NCBI GenBank assembly: GCA_012295275.1
Contig: CM022665.1
Span: 6,573,976-6,635,975, forward strand
Source of the DNA: Chrysomallon squamiferum
Lineage: Eukaryota; Mollusca; Gastropoda; Neomphalida; Peltospiridae
Length of the DNA stretch: 62,000 nucleotides
Direction: 5' to 3'
Within the stretch, counting starts at the first letter, position 1; the number at the start of each line of letters is the position of its first letter. Position numbers and translations under genes: made by a program. The notes below the pieces were generated by a model that worked only from the letters and a program-made list of their open reading frames with translations, did no database searches and was not told the origin of the DNA. Of the stretch, positions 1-12,324 are shown piece after piece.

Positions 1-879
1 TGCTTACACAGACAGAAATAATAACTCATCGATGTAGATATCGAGTATACGTACTGAAATCGATTTACTTCAGTAAATCAGTCGCGGGTTTTCGTTACGT
101 ATTTCATCTACCTTAAATGAAAATATATGGAAAAGAGACGTCAATATACACTCTGTATTATATATGTATTAACTTACGAATTTTATTTTAATGCTCAGAT
201 AAAGAAATAGGCTTGCAACTATCTGGGATCTTGTACGTCAGATTGTTAAGTCATTAGTTTGAAAGTATTGTCTGAACGTTACGAGTTATTTTTTATATGA
301 TAATTCTTTCTTTTCTACGACGATATATAATCCTGACATTTGATTAATTTGTCAAAAAGACAAATAAATGATTTTAAAAAGTTATAATAATAATAATAAT
401 TATTATTATAATTATAAAGTCTTTGAAGGATAAATTGCAGAAAATATATGGCAATGAAAAAAATGAAAAACATTAGGAATAATTAAATATTTTTATTTCT
501 TAATAAATAATTATAAAATTGTTAAAGTGAATAAAAATTTGAATTTGATTAAAAAAATAACAGATGAGTAAAAAATAATACAACATACATACATACATAC
601 AAAAATACAAAATTATAAAAGAAAAGAAAAGAAAAATAATATATTTTCTTTATAAATTGTTTACGTAAAACGGAGATATGATGACATTTTTATTTTTATA
701 ATAAATTTCTGATGCTTAAATTTTTATTCTAAGTTAATTACTATTCAATTTATTTGTTTATTTATTTACTGAAGTTCATTATTAAAATCCTTGTCATCTG
801 TTCTGAGCGGTACATATGACAGGATAAAAATATCATTATATCTTTAAGACAACAATGTCGATAGAAGGTGATTGTTTTT

Positions 880-1420
880 ATAACAGATGGAGCGACTGAA
901 AAGCTCGACAGCTGGGAAATATTCTTGTGAAATAATCTTACACTGGAGTTTAAATGAACAAGGAGACGATTTTCAGGCCGGGACATCTTCAATATTAGGC
1001 AATCTGAGTGCAAATCACAGAGGCGTGAAGCACGTATTAAAGACGGGTGGGAGGACCGAGGGATAATCAGGTACCGACACTCCAAATATCTCTTTGCCCG
1101 CCGTAGGGCTCTCCGCAGACGATAGGCCAAGTCACGTGACTTGTTAGCAATTTCGTGCTACTTCGCAAAACGTTTAGTTAACAATGTTTAAGAAAATGAC
1201 TCTTAGTAAGAAAACAAACTGGCTTTGTTGAGGCACAAAAGAAGTCAATATAAGAGTTAAGCGGTGTCATGTTGAAACATACTTAAAGCTTCGTCGTCCG
1301 TGAATGGGCACGCGCCGCCATAATGGCGAAGCATCTGTGGTGTTAACCGGGTGGAAAAGCGTAAGATTAAAGCAAAGTTTGTGATTGTTGACACGCGAAA
1401 TCGGTGAAAAGGAAATTATT
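880..1420. promoter_or_regulatory. CpG-containing complex island with palindromic sites (possible promoter/enhancer)
   Basis: This stretch is visibly less AT-rich than its surroundings. It contains a 16-bp perfect palindrome, CAAGTCACGTGACTTG, at 1128-1143; its core GTCACGTGAC is the E-box type bound by USF/MITF/TFE bHLH-zip factors. Near 1313-1328 there is CGCCATAATGGCG, an inverted pair of ATGGCG cores resembling YY1 sites. No convincing coding exon follows: the ATG inside the second motif reads only seven codons before a stop. It could be the promoter or untranslated first exon of an unseen gene, or an enhancer. That role is inference. Confidence 0.3.
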
Positions 1421-1642
1421 TTTAAAGAGTTCTTTGATTATCACTAACACGTGTGATGACCATAAATAATGTAGCACTTTCAATTTCTTTTAAATATGTT
1501 CATCTTCTTTTTATGTCATTAAAGTTATTTCATTATTTGTAAAAAATAATTTTTTTGAAGCCTGGTTTAATTTGCGATTTGTATACTTGCTTATTTTATT
1601 AAATGATACCTGTAATTTTAAAGAAATCTAATCTATCTAATA

Positions 1643-1644
<2 letters not shown>

Positions 1645-1700
<56 letters not shown>
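1645..1700. repeat. (TA)n microsatellite
   Basis: An uninterrupted TA dinucleotide run of roughly 56 bp. Confidence 0.95.
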
Positions 1701-1705
<5 letters not shown>

Positions 1706-2004
1706 ATTTAACATTAAATATTTAAATTATTTTAATTTTTGTTTCAAATTCACAGTTGATAGAAATATAAGAAAAAATCTTGAACATACACATGAAACGA
1801 AATTCAAAAGTATTATAATAAATTAATGAAAAATTAAATATTTGTTTAACAAATTTTTTTTTAATTATTATTTATTTATTTATTTATTTATTTTTTTTAA
1901 TTTTAATTTTTTTTTATTATCATTATTTTACTGTTTATTAGATACGTTACATGTCGGTAAATATTTGCAAAATAATTAAACCAAAAAACAGAGAAATAAT
2001 AATA

Positions 2005-2005
2005 A

Positions 2006-2040
<35 letters not shown>

Positions 2041-2075
2041 AGTAACAAACAAACAAACAATCAAACAAACAAAAA
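2005..2075. repeat. (AAAT)n followed by (AAAC)n
   Basis: A compound tetranucleotide repeat: about nine AAAT units pass into several AAAC units and then an A-rich tail. Confidence 0.9.
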
Positions 2076-2549
2076 AAAAAAAAATAAAAATAAAAAAATT
2101 GGATTTATCACCGACTAACAGTAATATATTCGTTCTTTCATTTTCTGACTATAGACGATATTTAATGTTGACTTTTACTAGAAATGCGTCGTTTTCCCAC
2201 TGACAGGAAAACACACACTACGGTTTTTATGAACTAGCCATGCGGAACTAAGTGGAAGGATGAACCGTTGAGTAGTGAAGCCACGACCTATCATGTACCA
2301 GCGCCTAACGTCGATTTCAGTCCACTTAAAAAAAATTAATAATAATGCAGAAAATAATAAAACACGATTAGAAAAAAGTAACAGCAAATAATAATAAGCT
2401 GTTATATAATATTAACTCACAGTTTTATTTGATTTTATCTTTAAGAGTTATTTTACAGTCGGATCATAAACAGAATATAATTTTTATTATTTGTAATTTA
2501 ATAATAATAACAATAACACTATAGTACTACTAATAATAATAAATATGTT

Positions 2550-2626
2550 TTTATTTTTTACTATTATTACTATTATTACTATTATTATTATTACTATTAT
2601 TACTATCATTACTATTGTTATTATTA

Positions 2627-2715
<89 letters not shown>

Positions 2716-2716
2716 G

Positions 2717-2759
<43 letters not shown>
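2550..2759. repeat. Long (ATT)n microsatellite
   Basis: About 210 bp of ATT/TTA trinucleotide, interrupted by C and G at its left end and once near 2714. It is the longest simple repeat in the window and produces spurious isoleucine frames on both strands. Confidence 0.95.
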
Positions 2760-3743
2760 GAAAAAAGAAACGACTGACTGTAACATAACTAACACTTTTT
2801 TAATGTAAATAAATAAATGGTATTCAAATTATATCAGCTTACACTAAGTTTAAAATTTCATTATATAATTTTCAGGAAAAAAACAAACCCAGATAAATTA
2901 ATTAACGAACATTTCAAACATTTTACTTTTTGTTAACTAAAACAGAACTAATAAACTGTTTTAAACGTTAAAATAAAATCCAAAACTTTTTTCTTCTAAA
3001 AAAATTCGATGGTTTTTTTCTTTTAGTTTTCCAAACATGCTACACTTTGTAATTTTGTCCTCTCTTTTACCTCTACATCCTCCTTAACCCAAAAATTTCT
3101 ATTTCAAAACTTGTTATTCATATTTAACTCTATAAATCTCTCGATATATATATATATATATATAAAAAATGTCTTCGTCTACTTCGGGTAAACATTCATT
3201 TTTTTTCTTTTTTTTTCTACAACTCTTTCTCTTGCGCAGTCGTAGTTAATTACGGCCGAACGTGTTGCGTAAACACGAAAGCGTGTGATCTCTTGTTCCT
3301 AATTACCCACACAGTAGTTTCATTTGCATGAAAATAAAGTCCATAATTGAAAACCCTCACAGATTTTCAAAGCGTCAGAGCGAAAAATTACGGGTCAAAA
3401 CGATTGACCATGAAGAAATGAATGGAATCGACCGAGCCGAGTTGTGGCCATCGCTGAACGGAGAAGAGGAAAATTAAATTTCAGTGGCATAATCTTTGCT
3501 GATTTTGTTACCTCATCCCAATTCAACTGCAGTCATCGACTGTCATAAAAAGAAAATAAAGAATTGCAAATGAAAACGTCAACTCGAGAGAACGGCGAGC
3601 ATTCCAATACTATTTCAAGTTCTCAGAAATCTTTGAAAGCGTCGGTTTTTTTTTTTGGTTTTTTTTTGGTTTTTTTTTTTTGGTTTTTTTTAAACCTTCG
3701 TTTTATTTTGTATTTTTTCCTATTATTATTCTTATTAAAGTGC

Positions 3744-3776
<33 letters not shown>

Positions 3777-4039
3777 AATGAATGAAAAGATTTCGATGTG
3801 GATATTAAAGAGACATTTTTTAAAATGAAGTAAAAGAGTTATTTCTTTTTCTTTTTTTTTTTTTGGGGGGGGGGGGGAAGTGGGCTGATAGTTACATTTT
3901 TAGGTGGGAATTTCAAGTAAGCTGTATTGCCTATTTATTTCTGATATCTACCTAATTGCTAATAACCAAGAAAAGAAGTTTCATTCTGAATGGTTTTGGA
4001 ATATATTAATGTATACATTCATACATACATACGTAGATG

Positions 4040-4042
<3 letters not shown>

Positions 4043-4104
<62 letters not shown>
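4043..4104. repeat. (AT)n microsatellite
   Basis: An AT dinucleotide run of about 60 bp preceded by CATA units. A second TA-rich compound tract with TGTG and CACA blocks lies at about 4460-4600 and contains self-complementary TGTGCATATA/TATATGCACA arms. Confidence 0.9.
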
Positions 4105-4108
<4 letters not shown>

Positions 4109-4510
4109 GTTTGTAAGTAATTATGTTATGTAATTAATTTTTGTAAAAGACTGCAAACTGATAATAATGACGATGATGACAGTAATAATTTTATAGCATT
4201 ATCTATTCTATTTCCAATTAATTAGTAGTTGAATATTAAAGTAATTTTACAGTTTAATTTTATTTATTTTTATTTTTATTTTTTATTTACACACACATAC
4301 ACACATATATGTATTTAGAATTTAGAAATATATATATATATATATTTATTTATTTATTTATTTATTTATTTATCCTGCAATCAGTGTACGTAATGGAAAC
4401 ATATGTTGACTAGATAAACTATAGTTTTTGGGGATGGAACTATATTTACTTCGATAAATTATTTATTACATACATACATACATATGTATGTGTGTTTGTG
4501 TGTGTGTTTG

Positions 4511-4556
<46 letters not shown>

Positions 4557-4761
4557 GTGTGCATATATATATATATGTATGTATATGCACACGCACAAAC
4601 TGTTTGGAGATACTTCTTTAGTATTTAACTGCTGGTGTAGATCTTAAAAACTTATTTTGAAAATGGTTTTCATTTAAAAAAATAGCAATTAAATTGTTGT
4701 TAGTCAAGAACTATTTTGTTTTGATGGTAGCCTATAATGAAATAAATACTTGTGAATTTAT

Positions 4762-4764
<3 letters not shown>

Positions 4765-4841
<77 letters not shown>
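4765..4841. repeat. (GA)n microsatellite
   Basis: A perfect GA dinucleotide run of 77 bp. Confidence 0.95.
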
Positions 4842-4842
<1 letters not shown>

Positions 4843-5494
4843 AACCAGTTTCTTTTAATTTTTTGTGTTATTTAAAACTGCAGGATAAAAGAAAAGTTGT
4901 TACTTATATCAGCATTATCCTGCTATAGTTGAATATTGAATTCGGCATTCTATACAGTCAGGATAAAGCTGATATCTTAAGGTAGTAATCAGTTATTTCC
5001 TATATTTATATATATATATATACTTGTTCTTAGCAATCAGTCTTTTTTAACGTAAAAATAACAGTAACAAGCTGAAAACGAAACGAGAAAAAGTCGACTT
5101 CTGTGTATCATTTATTCTGATTTTCTGATTAGTAAAGACTGGCGTGAAGAAAAAACAAAAACAATTACTGGTAGTCTGTATTTAGCCTACATCTAATACA
5201 TTAAGAATTTTTACGAATTACATAAAAAATTCGACCATTTACCAAAATTTATCATCTGGCAACTCCTATGTTATTTTTACTGGGCTGAGGAAATGAACTT
5301 TTTAAAAATTTTTATTTATTTTCCATTTCTAGCAGTGACATATCATTATAAATTTACTATTCCTATATCTTTTGCTATAAAAAAATAATAATAAAGAAAT
5401 GATTTTTGTTTTTCTTGCCCTATAATTATTTTAGATAAATTTATACTGTAATATGTTTGTTTGCACTTATTAGATATTATTATTATTTCTGTTA

Positions 5495-5552
5495 CTACTA
5501 CTATTATTATTATTATTGTTATTATTATTATTATTATTACTATTATTATTAT

Positions 5553-5629
<77 letters not shown>

Positions 5630-5645
5630 TTGTTGTTGTTGTTAT
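5495..5645. repeat. Compound (ATT)n-(AGT)n-(TTG)n repeat
   Basis: ATT trinucleotides change at about 5552 to about 25 AGT units and then to TTG units. The result is long serine or leucine runs in some frames that are not real proteins. Confidence 0.95.
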
Positions 5646-6177
5646 TGTTGTATATTTGTTTTTAGGAAAAACTTTTTCACCCTCAAAATACTGAAAATCT
5701 TTCCTTCTCACCAACACAAACTTCTGATATCACCTTTCATATACGCGTCTATGAAATTTGAAATGAATTCAAGGATTTGCGTTCAATGCCAGCATGTTAT
5801 TCGCATGTCACTTTTTGCACGCAAACCATTAATTTACGCGATAAAATAAACATAAAAATAAAATAAAGTAGAATAAATCAGCAAAATGTATATTTTTTTT
5901 TTATAAGAGCCAATTTTGGTTATTCCTGGTTCATCAGTTGCATGCTATTGTGAATCGGCAATTAGGTCATGATAAATACTAATAGGAAAACAACGAAACA
6001 ATTATTAGCTTGTATTTTACATTATAAAGGATAAAAAAAAAGCAACTAATTTTCTCGATAAATTTTCTAATAGAATATCTGACATATTAACAAGTTAACG
6101 CAAAAATAAATGCCCATCCCCAAAAAAACCCACAAAAAAACATAAACAAACAAAAAAGAAAACCTAGCAACAAATCA

Positions 6178-6255
6178 ACAAATAAATAAATAAATAAATA
6201 AATTTAATAAAAAAATAAATAAATTTAATAAAATAAAATAAATAAATAAATAAAA
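6178..6255. repeat. (AAAT)n tract
   Basis: Imperfect AAAT/AATTTAAT tetranucleotide repeats. Confidence 0.85.
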
Positions 6256-8549
6256 AATAAAAGACGTGACTAGCAATTGTTGGTGGAACTAATTTGATGC
6301 TTACTTTTCTTTCAGAAGGCAATAAAGCGAAGATTTAGCATATTATATCTAAAACCAATTACTGTGTTAATGAACTACATCTTAACAAATAATACTTTCC
6401 ATACACATCATATTTAATTGGCCAAAACAGCTCCTTTGAGAAAAAAGCAAAGGGAATTATCAGAAATTTTATTTCTTGTTGTCACTTACTTGAAAGGGTC
6501 ATCTGCCAATCACCATCAATGCAATAAAATCCTTTGTTAAACGCTTACGAGATCTGATATGTGATCTAAACGTTGTTCATCAACAATAAGTGTACCATTA
6601 CTGCAACACGGTGTATGATAAACATAAATACTATTAGGAAAATAGAATCAGGCACAGAAATGAAATAATGCCCCATATCAGATTAGCACTGTCAAAATGT
6701 ATTACATTTTCTCAGTAATAAAACTCTCTTTCGGCAAGAAACGTTAAATAACGCTTTACAAGAAATATTTTCTAACAACGAAAAAGTCAACAAAATGAAT
6801 AGAAAGAAAAAAAAATTATAATAGAAAGAAAATTAAAATTATAAATAATACTTGCCTGCAGGTGAGGTCCTCTAACAACAAACTGGTCTCTGCCTTAAAG
6901 AAAAATATTACAAGTATTGAAAAGTTTGAAACTTGGTGCACATCTCAGATGCCGGCCGTTCTGTGATTAGACCGCAGATAGAACAGTAACCAAGTTTGGA
7001 ATGATTACGACGATAAGCAGACGAAGATTAGCAACGAAATTGGGAGGATAATGACGTTGTGGGACAGGATTGGACCAATCTCCCCTTGGGCGTAAATCAC
7101 GACCAGGACTACCAAAATACCGCTTTAAAAGGCCGTCCGTAATTGCCAACATTTGTACTTCATATTATTGAAATGACAGCTACAAAATAGATTTTCCACC
7201 CAGAATGAGCCATGTCATTTGGAAAAATGTGGTCAATTTGTCAAATACTGGTTTCCAATGGCAGAAAATTGTTTTGATGATGGACCAGTTGTGGACGAGT
7301 GAAGCCAATTATTGTCGTCAACTAGAAATTCATCGAAGATGGGCGAAAGCCGTCACTCTGTTCCCTTTCCCTTTGCCCAGATTGACAATATGAAAAAGAT
7401 GCTAACTAGAGATGAAGAACGGTTCGGGTAACTTGGTTACTGCTTGCAAGGTTTTGCACAATGAACATTCATTGCAAGTTTGGCATTTGTATCGAGTCTC
7501 ATCTTATATGATTAATAAAGCTTCAATGGACTTTAATTCTCATTAAAGAGTAATCGTCGATCAGGCTAGTGATGTGTTAAACAAAAAGTCTTTCTTTTTT
7601 TTATTTCATATCACGAAAATTCACCTAGAATAAATATTGGTAAATATATTACACGTTTTCACTTGTATTATATTAGAAAATATGCAGTTTGACTTAAACA
7701 AGAACATACCTTTTCACGTAGTGTATAAGATAAGTTCATCTCATGATATTAAATAACTTCAAGACTTCGAGATAATGAGTAAGATTCATTGCCTAAATGA
7801 GATGTCCTTAGTGAGAAGAACGGAACTTTAGAAAATGTTTTCAGTCTTTATAGTTTAATTTAAAGCAATTTAAAAGTGAAATTTTCACGGACTGTTTTTT
7901 AAAGCGATGGCTTTAATTGAAAGAGTTGTTTTGAGTAATTTAACGAAATACATTAACAGTTAATAAATGTTCTAATTTTACCGATTCAGGTTGAATATTT
8001 TAACTAACATAATAAATTATCTTCAAAATCGCTTAACGGTATGAAGTCAAAAAATATTTGTTATAAATTATAACAGTAGTTAAAAGATGTTCATTCATTT
8101 CTGACATAAACAACTAATAAAAATAATATTAACAATTCTGTAAATCTTTTTAAATTATCAACTAATACAAATTAATACAAATATTATTTAAAATATGAAA
8201 TTAAAAACTGTTTATTCTTTACTTATCCTTTTTTTTTTTTTATTTATTTATTCTTTCTTTCTTTTTCTTTATTTTTTTTTTTTTTTTATTTTTTTTTTAT
8301 TAAAATAATTTTTTAACTTTTACTGCATATAGTTTCTAAATATTTAAAATTCTAAGCGCAAACAAAATAACATTTACCATTTTTTTTTATTAAACTAAAA
8401 CATCTCATATTACATGCTTAATATATATACATACACACATACATACATTATATATATATATGGTTAATCAGGACGTTTAAATATCCTCACGGCAAATATG
8501 AACTAAAGTAAACTGTAATTTATATATCAGTAAAATAACTAAAAATAAC

Positions 8550-8675
8550 TAAATAAATAAATAAATAAATAAATGAACGAACGAACGAACGAACGAACGA
8601 ACGAGCAAACAAACAACAAATAAATAAATAAGTAAACAAACAAACAAAGGAACAATAAATAAATAAATAAATGAA
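8550..8675. repeat. (AAAT)n-(GAAC)n-(AAAC)n compound repeat
   Basis: AAAT units run into about seven GAAC units (about 8575-8604), then AAAC and AAAT units again. The GAAC block is unusual in carrying a CpG-type junction in every unit. Confidence 0.85.
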
Positions 8676-9856
8676 TTATTTCAGAGGAGTATATTACTTT
8701 TTACGTATTCTTTTCTAGTTCAGTAATTTAAAAACATTTTCAAAATTTCTGTCAAATTTACATGAACTTGTTTTTAATAATTTGTATCACATCAGAATTA
8801 AAAAGCATCTTATTAATTCCATACAAATGTACAAAAATTTAACGCATTTTAAAATCCAAGACAGTTACTTATTTCAGAGTAAGAAAGTTTGTTAATCCTG
8901 TGGTATAAATAAATCATCATAACTTTAACAAGAAGTTTTTACCTTGTTGAGAAGTATTCTTCAATAAAAGGAAGAAGTGTGTGAACTTCAGTGATTGTCA
9001 GATGTGTTATAAGTAACGATACAATCCTGATTTTTATTCATAATTATATATTAATATTTAGAAAGTCTTGTTATCAAATTATTACTGAAGTGAATAAATG
9101 TGAATTCTCGCAAATTTAGAATTTTTTTTTTTTTTTTTTTAATATACATTTTATATATCAACTGTTATACCAGGTAAAAACAGAAGTTTATTTTTTCACA
9201 GTTCATATAAGATGTTATAAATATGTAAACTGGTAGATACAAACATTTGTAACTAGAGAAACGAAGATACCATAATTATTTCGTGTAAAAAACAATTTAA
9301 TTAAAAACGATTTTCTACTTTTAATTAACTGTCCTTTATCTTCAATATTTGGTCTTTTCAAAAGATAGTTTTTATTTAATGTTTTTTGTTCTAATGGTTA
9401 ATTAAAATACAAATTTGTTTCATCGTTTGATGCGTTATAACTTTTTATTTCAAAAACAAATGTTGCAGATTTTTATGTAATATAATTCAAAATTTTTTAA
9501 ATTCAAATTTATTTTAAATGTTCTATTTTTTAAATTAAAAGGTGAAACTGTATTATTATATAATATAAATTTTAAACAATTTGAAAATTATTAAAATTAC
9601 TTCTACCACTACTACTCGTAATAATAAAAATAATAATTTGATAAAAAGCACCTTACTTAAGTCCTATTATTTCAGCGATGATCAGTATTTTTCTTGTTCA
9701 TTTTGAAAAAATTCTCATGCAGTTCTGTAAAAAAATTGAATTTTAGGTGCATTTATACGTGCGAATCATTTTAAGGTTTTTATTTTCACTCATAATAATA
9801 ATTTTTAGATACTTTTTACAGTTCTTTTCTTTTTTTTTATTATTATTAATTTTTTT

Positions 9857-9907
<51 letters not shown>

Positions 9908-9908
9908 T
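9857..9908. repeat. (ATT)n microsatellite
   Basis: A trinucleotide ATT run of about 50 bp. Confidence 0.9.
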
Positions 9909-10207
9909 AAAACAGATGTTTAATTCTATTGCCTGTTTCTGTTATTATTTCGCTAATATAATTATTTAATAAGAAAAAAAAAAAAAAAATTACAATATGA
10001 TGTGAAACCAATAAATTAAAATAAATAAATTAAAATATTTGAAGTCTTCAGTGAAATAACAGATTAATGGTTTATCCGTAAATATTTATCATTATCATAA
10101 TAAAATTTCTACGTGGGATAACATGTAAGTTATAAAATGGTGTATACGCATTATTAGACTTATGCCATCTATTGTGAACCCCGGAATGAGAAAAAAAATG
10201 ATATACA

Positions 10208-10275
10208 TGGGTGTATGTGTATGTGTGTATGTGTGTGCATGTATTTGTGTGTGTATGTATGTATGTTTGTATGTA

Positions 10276-10323
<48 letters not shown>

Positions 10324-10370
10324 GCCTTTGGTTCCTTATTTAAAAAAAAACTTTAAATGAAATAAATAAA

Positions 10371-10401
<31 letters not shown>

Positions 10402-10413
10402 TAAAAATAAAAA

Positions 10414-10443
<30 letters not shown>
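10208..10443. repeat. (TG/TATG)n followed by (AAAATA)n and (AAAT)n
   Basis: TG and TATG repeats, pure (GT)n at about 10278-10322, are followed 40 bp later by AAAATA hexanucleotides and AAAT units. Confidence 0.9.
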
Positions 10444-10444
<1 letters not shown>

Positions 10445-11016
10445 TACGATTACAATTTGTACCTCTGTCACCGAAAAAGCGACGAACAGGAACGGGGAAA
10501 AAAAAATGATTGCATCTGAAACAAAACAAATATAGCAACACTTGGATTGAAGCAGTTCCTCCCATGGGAAGTTGTGTAACTGCGATTCTGCTGTAGCTAA
10601 ATAAAGAGAAAGGGCTAAATGCTTGAACTTAATGTACAAAGACATTTTATTTTCATTTTATCTGAATAGTCAACAGAATTCAGTTCTGTTAAAATATTTA
10701 TAATTTTTGCTTGTATTGCTGATTACCAGCTTAAATAAAAGTATAAGGAGACGACAGCAATAACTTCAGTGTTTATTTTGTAGTATTTATTTTATTTTAT
10801 TTAACTTATTTGTATCTTTTTTTCTTTTTCTTTTTATGTTGTTTATATTCTATATAAATCAATTAAATAAAATAAATACAAAAACGCTAGTAAATTATTA
10901 CTTTTAACTTACTTCCAGTAATCTGGATATTTATTTAATGTGATTCTATATTATACATCATTTCTTTGAACTATATCTAAATATGTAGGTCTGATAAGAT
11001 AGCATGCAGAAACAAA

Positions 11017-11104
11017 TGTGTATATAGTTATGTGCATGTGTTTGTAAATATATATATATATATATATTTACAAACACATACCTACGCACATAACTATGTA
11101 CACA
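11017..11104. repeat. Inverted repeat centred on an AT run
   Basis: Two arms of about 40 bp are reverse complements across a TATATA centre. The left arm carries TAGTTATGTGCA and TGTTTGTAAATATA; the right arm carries their complements with a few extra bases (CCTACG). It could extrude as a cruciform or form a hairpin RNA. Confidence 0.75.
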
Positions 11105-11365
11105 TACAAACACAAACACTTTGCTAAAAAAAAAAAAAAAAAAAAAAAAGAAATGAAACTATTAATACACAGAGATAATAAATTTGAAAGCACAAAATAT
11201 ACATTTTCGGATTTATGTGTTCCAAGCTTATTTGCTACCTTATTTTCAACATTTTCAACGATTGCTTCATGTACTGTCTTTTTTCTTTCTTTCTTTCTTT
11301 CTATTTTTCATTTAATTTTATTTATTTATTGTTTTATTATCTTCTTGCCATTTGTTCCATTTATT

Positions 11366-11383
11366 CGTCATTTTTCGTCATCG

Positions 11384-11429
<46 letters not shown>

Positions 11430-11430
11430 T
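11366..11430. repeat. (TCA)n microsatellite
   Basis: About 19 TCA trinucleotides with two CGT variants at the left end, inside a broader T-rich region. Confidence 0.9.
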
Positions 11431-12050
11431 TTCTTCGTCTTCTTCTTTTTATTATTATTTTATTTTTATTTTTTATTATTATTATTTCCCAACGTTAGTA
11501 CAACAATACAATAATGTAGATGAGCCCCGCGTGTTTATGTATGCTTTATTATTATAGGATGTCATGTTAAGGCAACTTTGAAACATGACAAAATGAAACT
11601 TGCAAAATTACCCATGATTAGTATTTGTAATTAAATGGAAAAATTACAGAAGGTTTCATAAAGAAATCAAATTATTTCCATGTTAGTCAAAATAGTTAAT
11701 TCATTTAAAATTAGTTTTAAACATTTATTTTATGAACAAGAGAGTATATTTAATTTGAACTATTTAGTTGACAAAGATGTTCACCTATGGAGAGTAAATC
11801 TTTGTTCGGTTTCGTTTTGATGGCTTTCGGTAAGTGTCGATAAAAAAAAAAATATTTGGTGACTCAGTTTGTAAAGACTTTCTGCGGCTATTGAAATATT
11901 TCACTGCAAGTAATTTGCCGAATTATTAAACATAATTATTTCAGAAGATATTTTTTTCGAAAGCTTTGGATAATATTTGTTTTCCAGTTTCTTACCATTG
12001 TAGATAGCATTTATTCGTTTTAATACTATTACAATTATTGTTGTTGTTGT

Positions 12051-12054
12051 GCTG

Positions 12055-12117
<63 letters not shown>
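12051..12117. repeat. (ATT)n microsatellite upstream of the Rab32-like gene
   Basis: About 66 bp of ATT, followed by T-rich sequence up to about 12,220. Confidence 0.9.
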
Positions 12118-12287
12118 TATTTATTTTATTTTATTAATTTTTTACTTTTTTATTTTATTTTTAATTTTATTTTTATTTTTTTTTTTTTTTTTTTGTTTTG
12201 TATTTGTTGTTGTTGTTGCTTGTTTGTAACCCCAGCTCTGTAACGGTTTTATGCGAAAACCTACGATGATTGCCGAGTTATTTGTTG

Positions 12288-12310
12288 AGTCACATGATAT
12301 GGCACATGAT
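12288..12310. promoter_or_regulatory. Pair of M-box-like E-boxes before the Rab32-like start codon
   Basis: CACATGAT occurs twice as a direct repeat (12291-12298 and 12303-12310), 12 bp apart. TCACATGA and the reverse complement of GCACATGA (TCATGTGC) match the M-box type of E-box bound by MITF-family factors. The second copy ends 14 bp before the start codon, so the pair lies in the 5' untranslated region or core promoter. Binding is inference only. Confidence 0.3.
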
Positions 12311-12324
12311 CTGCGTTTCAAGGG

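Larger units (their letters stand above)
1..12240. other. Gene-poor intergenic region, microsatellite-dense
   Basis: I find no protein-coding gene here. The open frames are translations of simple repeats (isoleucine, leucine, serine, valine or tyrosine runs) or short random frames. The stretch holds most of the long microsatellites of the window: (TA)n, (AAAT)n, (ATT)n, (GA)n, (AGT)n, (TG)n and (TCA)n, listed separately. Between them is unremarkable AT-rich sequence, apart from an island at about 880-1,420 with more CpG and complex sequence. About 6,940-7,400 is also relatively complex, but its short frames match nothing I recognise. A distal promoter or 5' untranslated exons of the Rab32-like gene could lie here unseen. 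Confidence 0.7.

Noticed and set aside
762-1130. 122-codon minus-strand frame in the CpG-containing island
   Set aside because: Composition is random, it matches no family I recognise, and it has no splice or start context. The island's interest is regulatory.
2487-2808. Poly-isoleucine open frames on both strands
   Set aside because: They are translations of the (ATT)n microsatellite. The same applies to Leu/Ser/Ile frames at about 5346-5717, 11215-11557 and 12038-12243, the Cys/Val frame at 10162-10356 and the Tyr/Ile run at 3904-4116.
6967-7393. Two frames of about 60 codons, one per strand
   Set aside because: Short, no recognisable motif and no supporting splice sites. The sequence is complex but unexplained.
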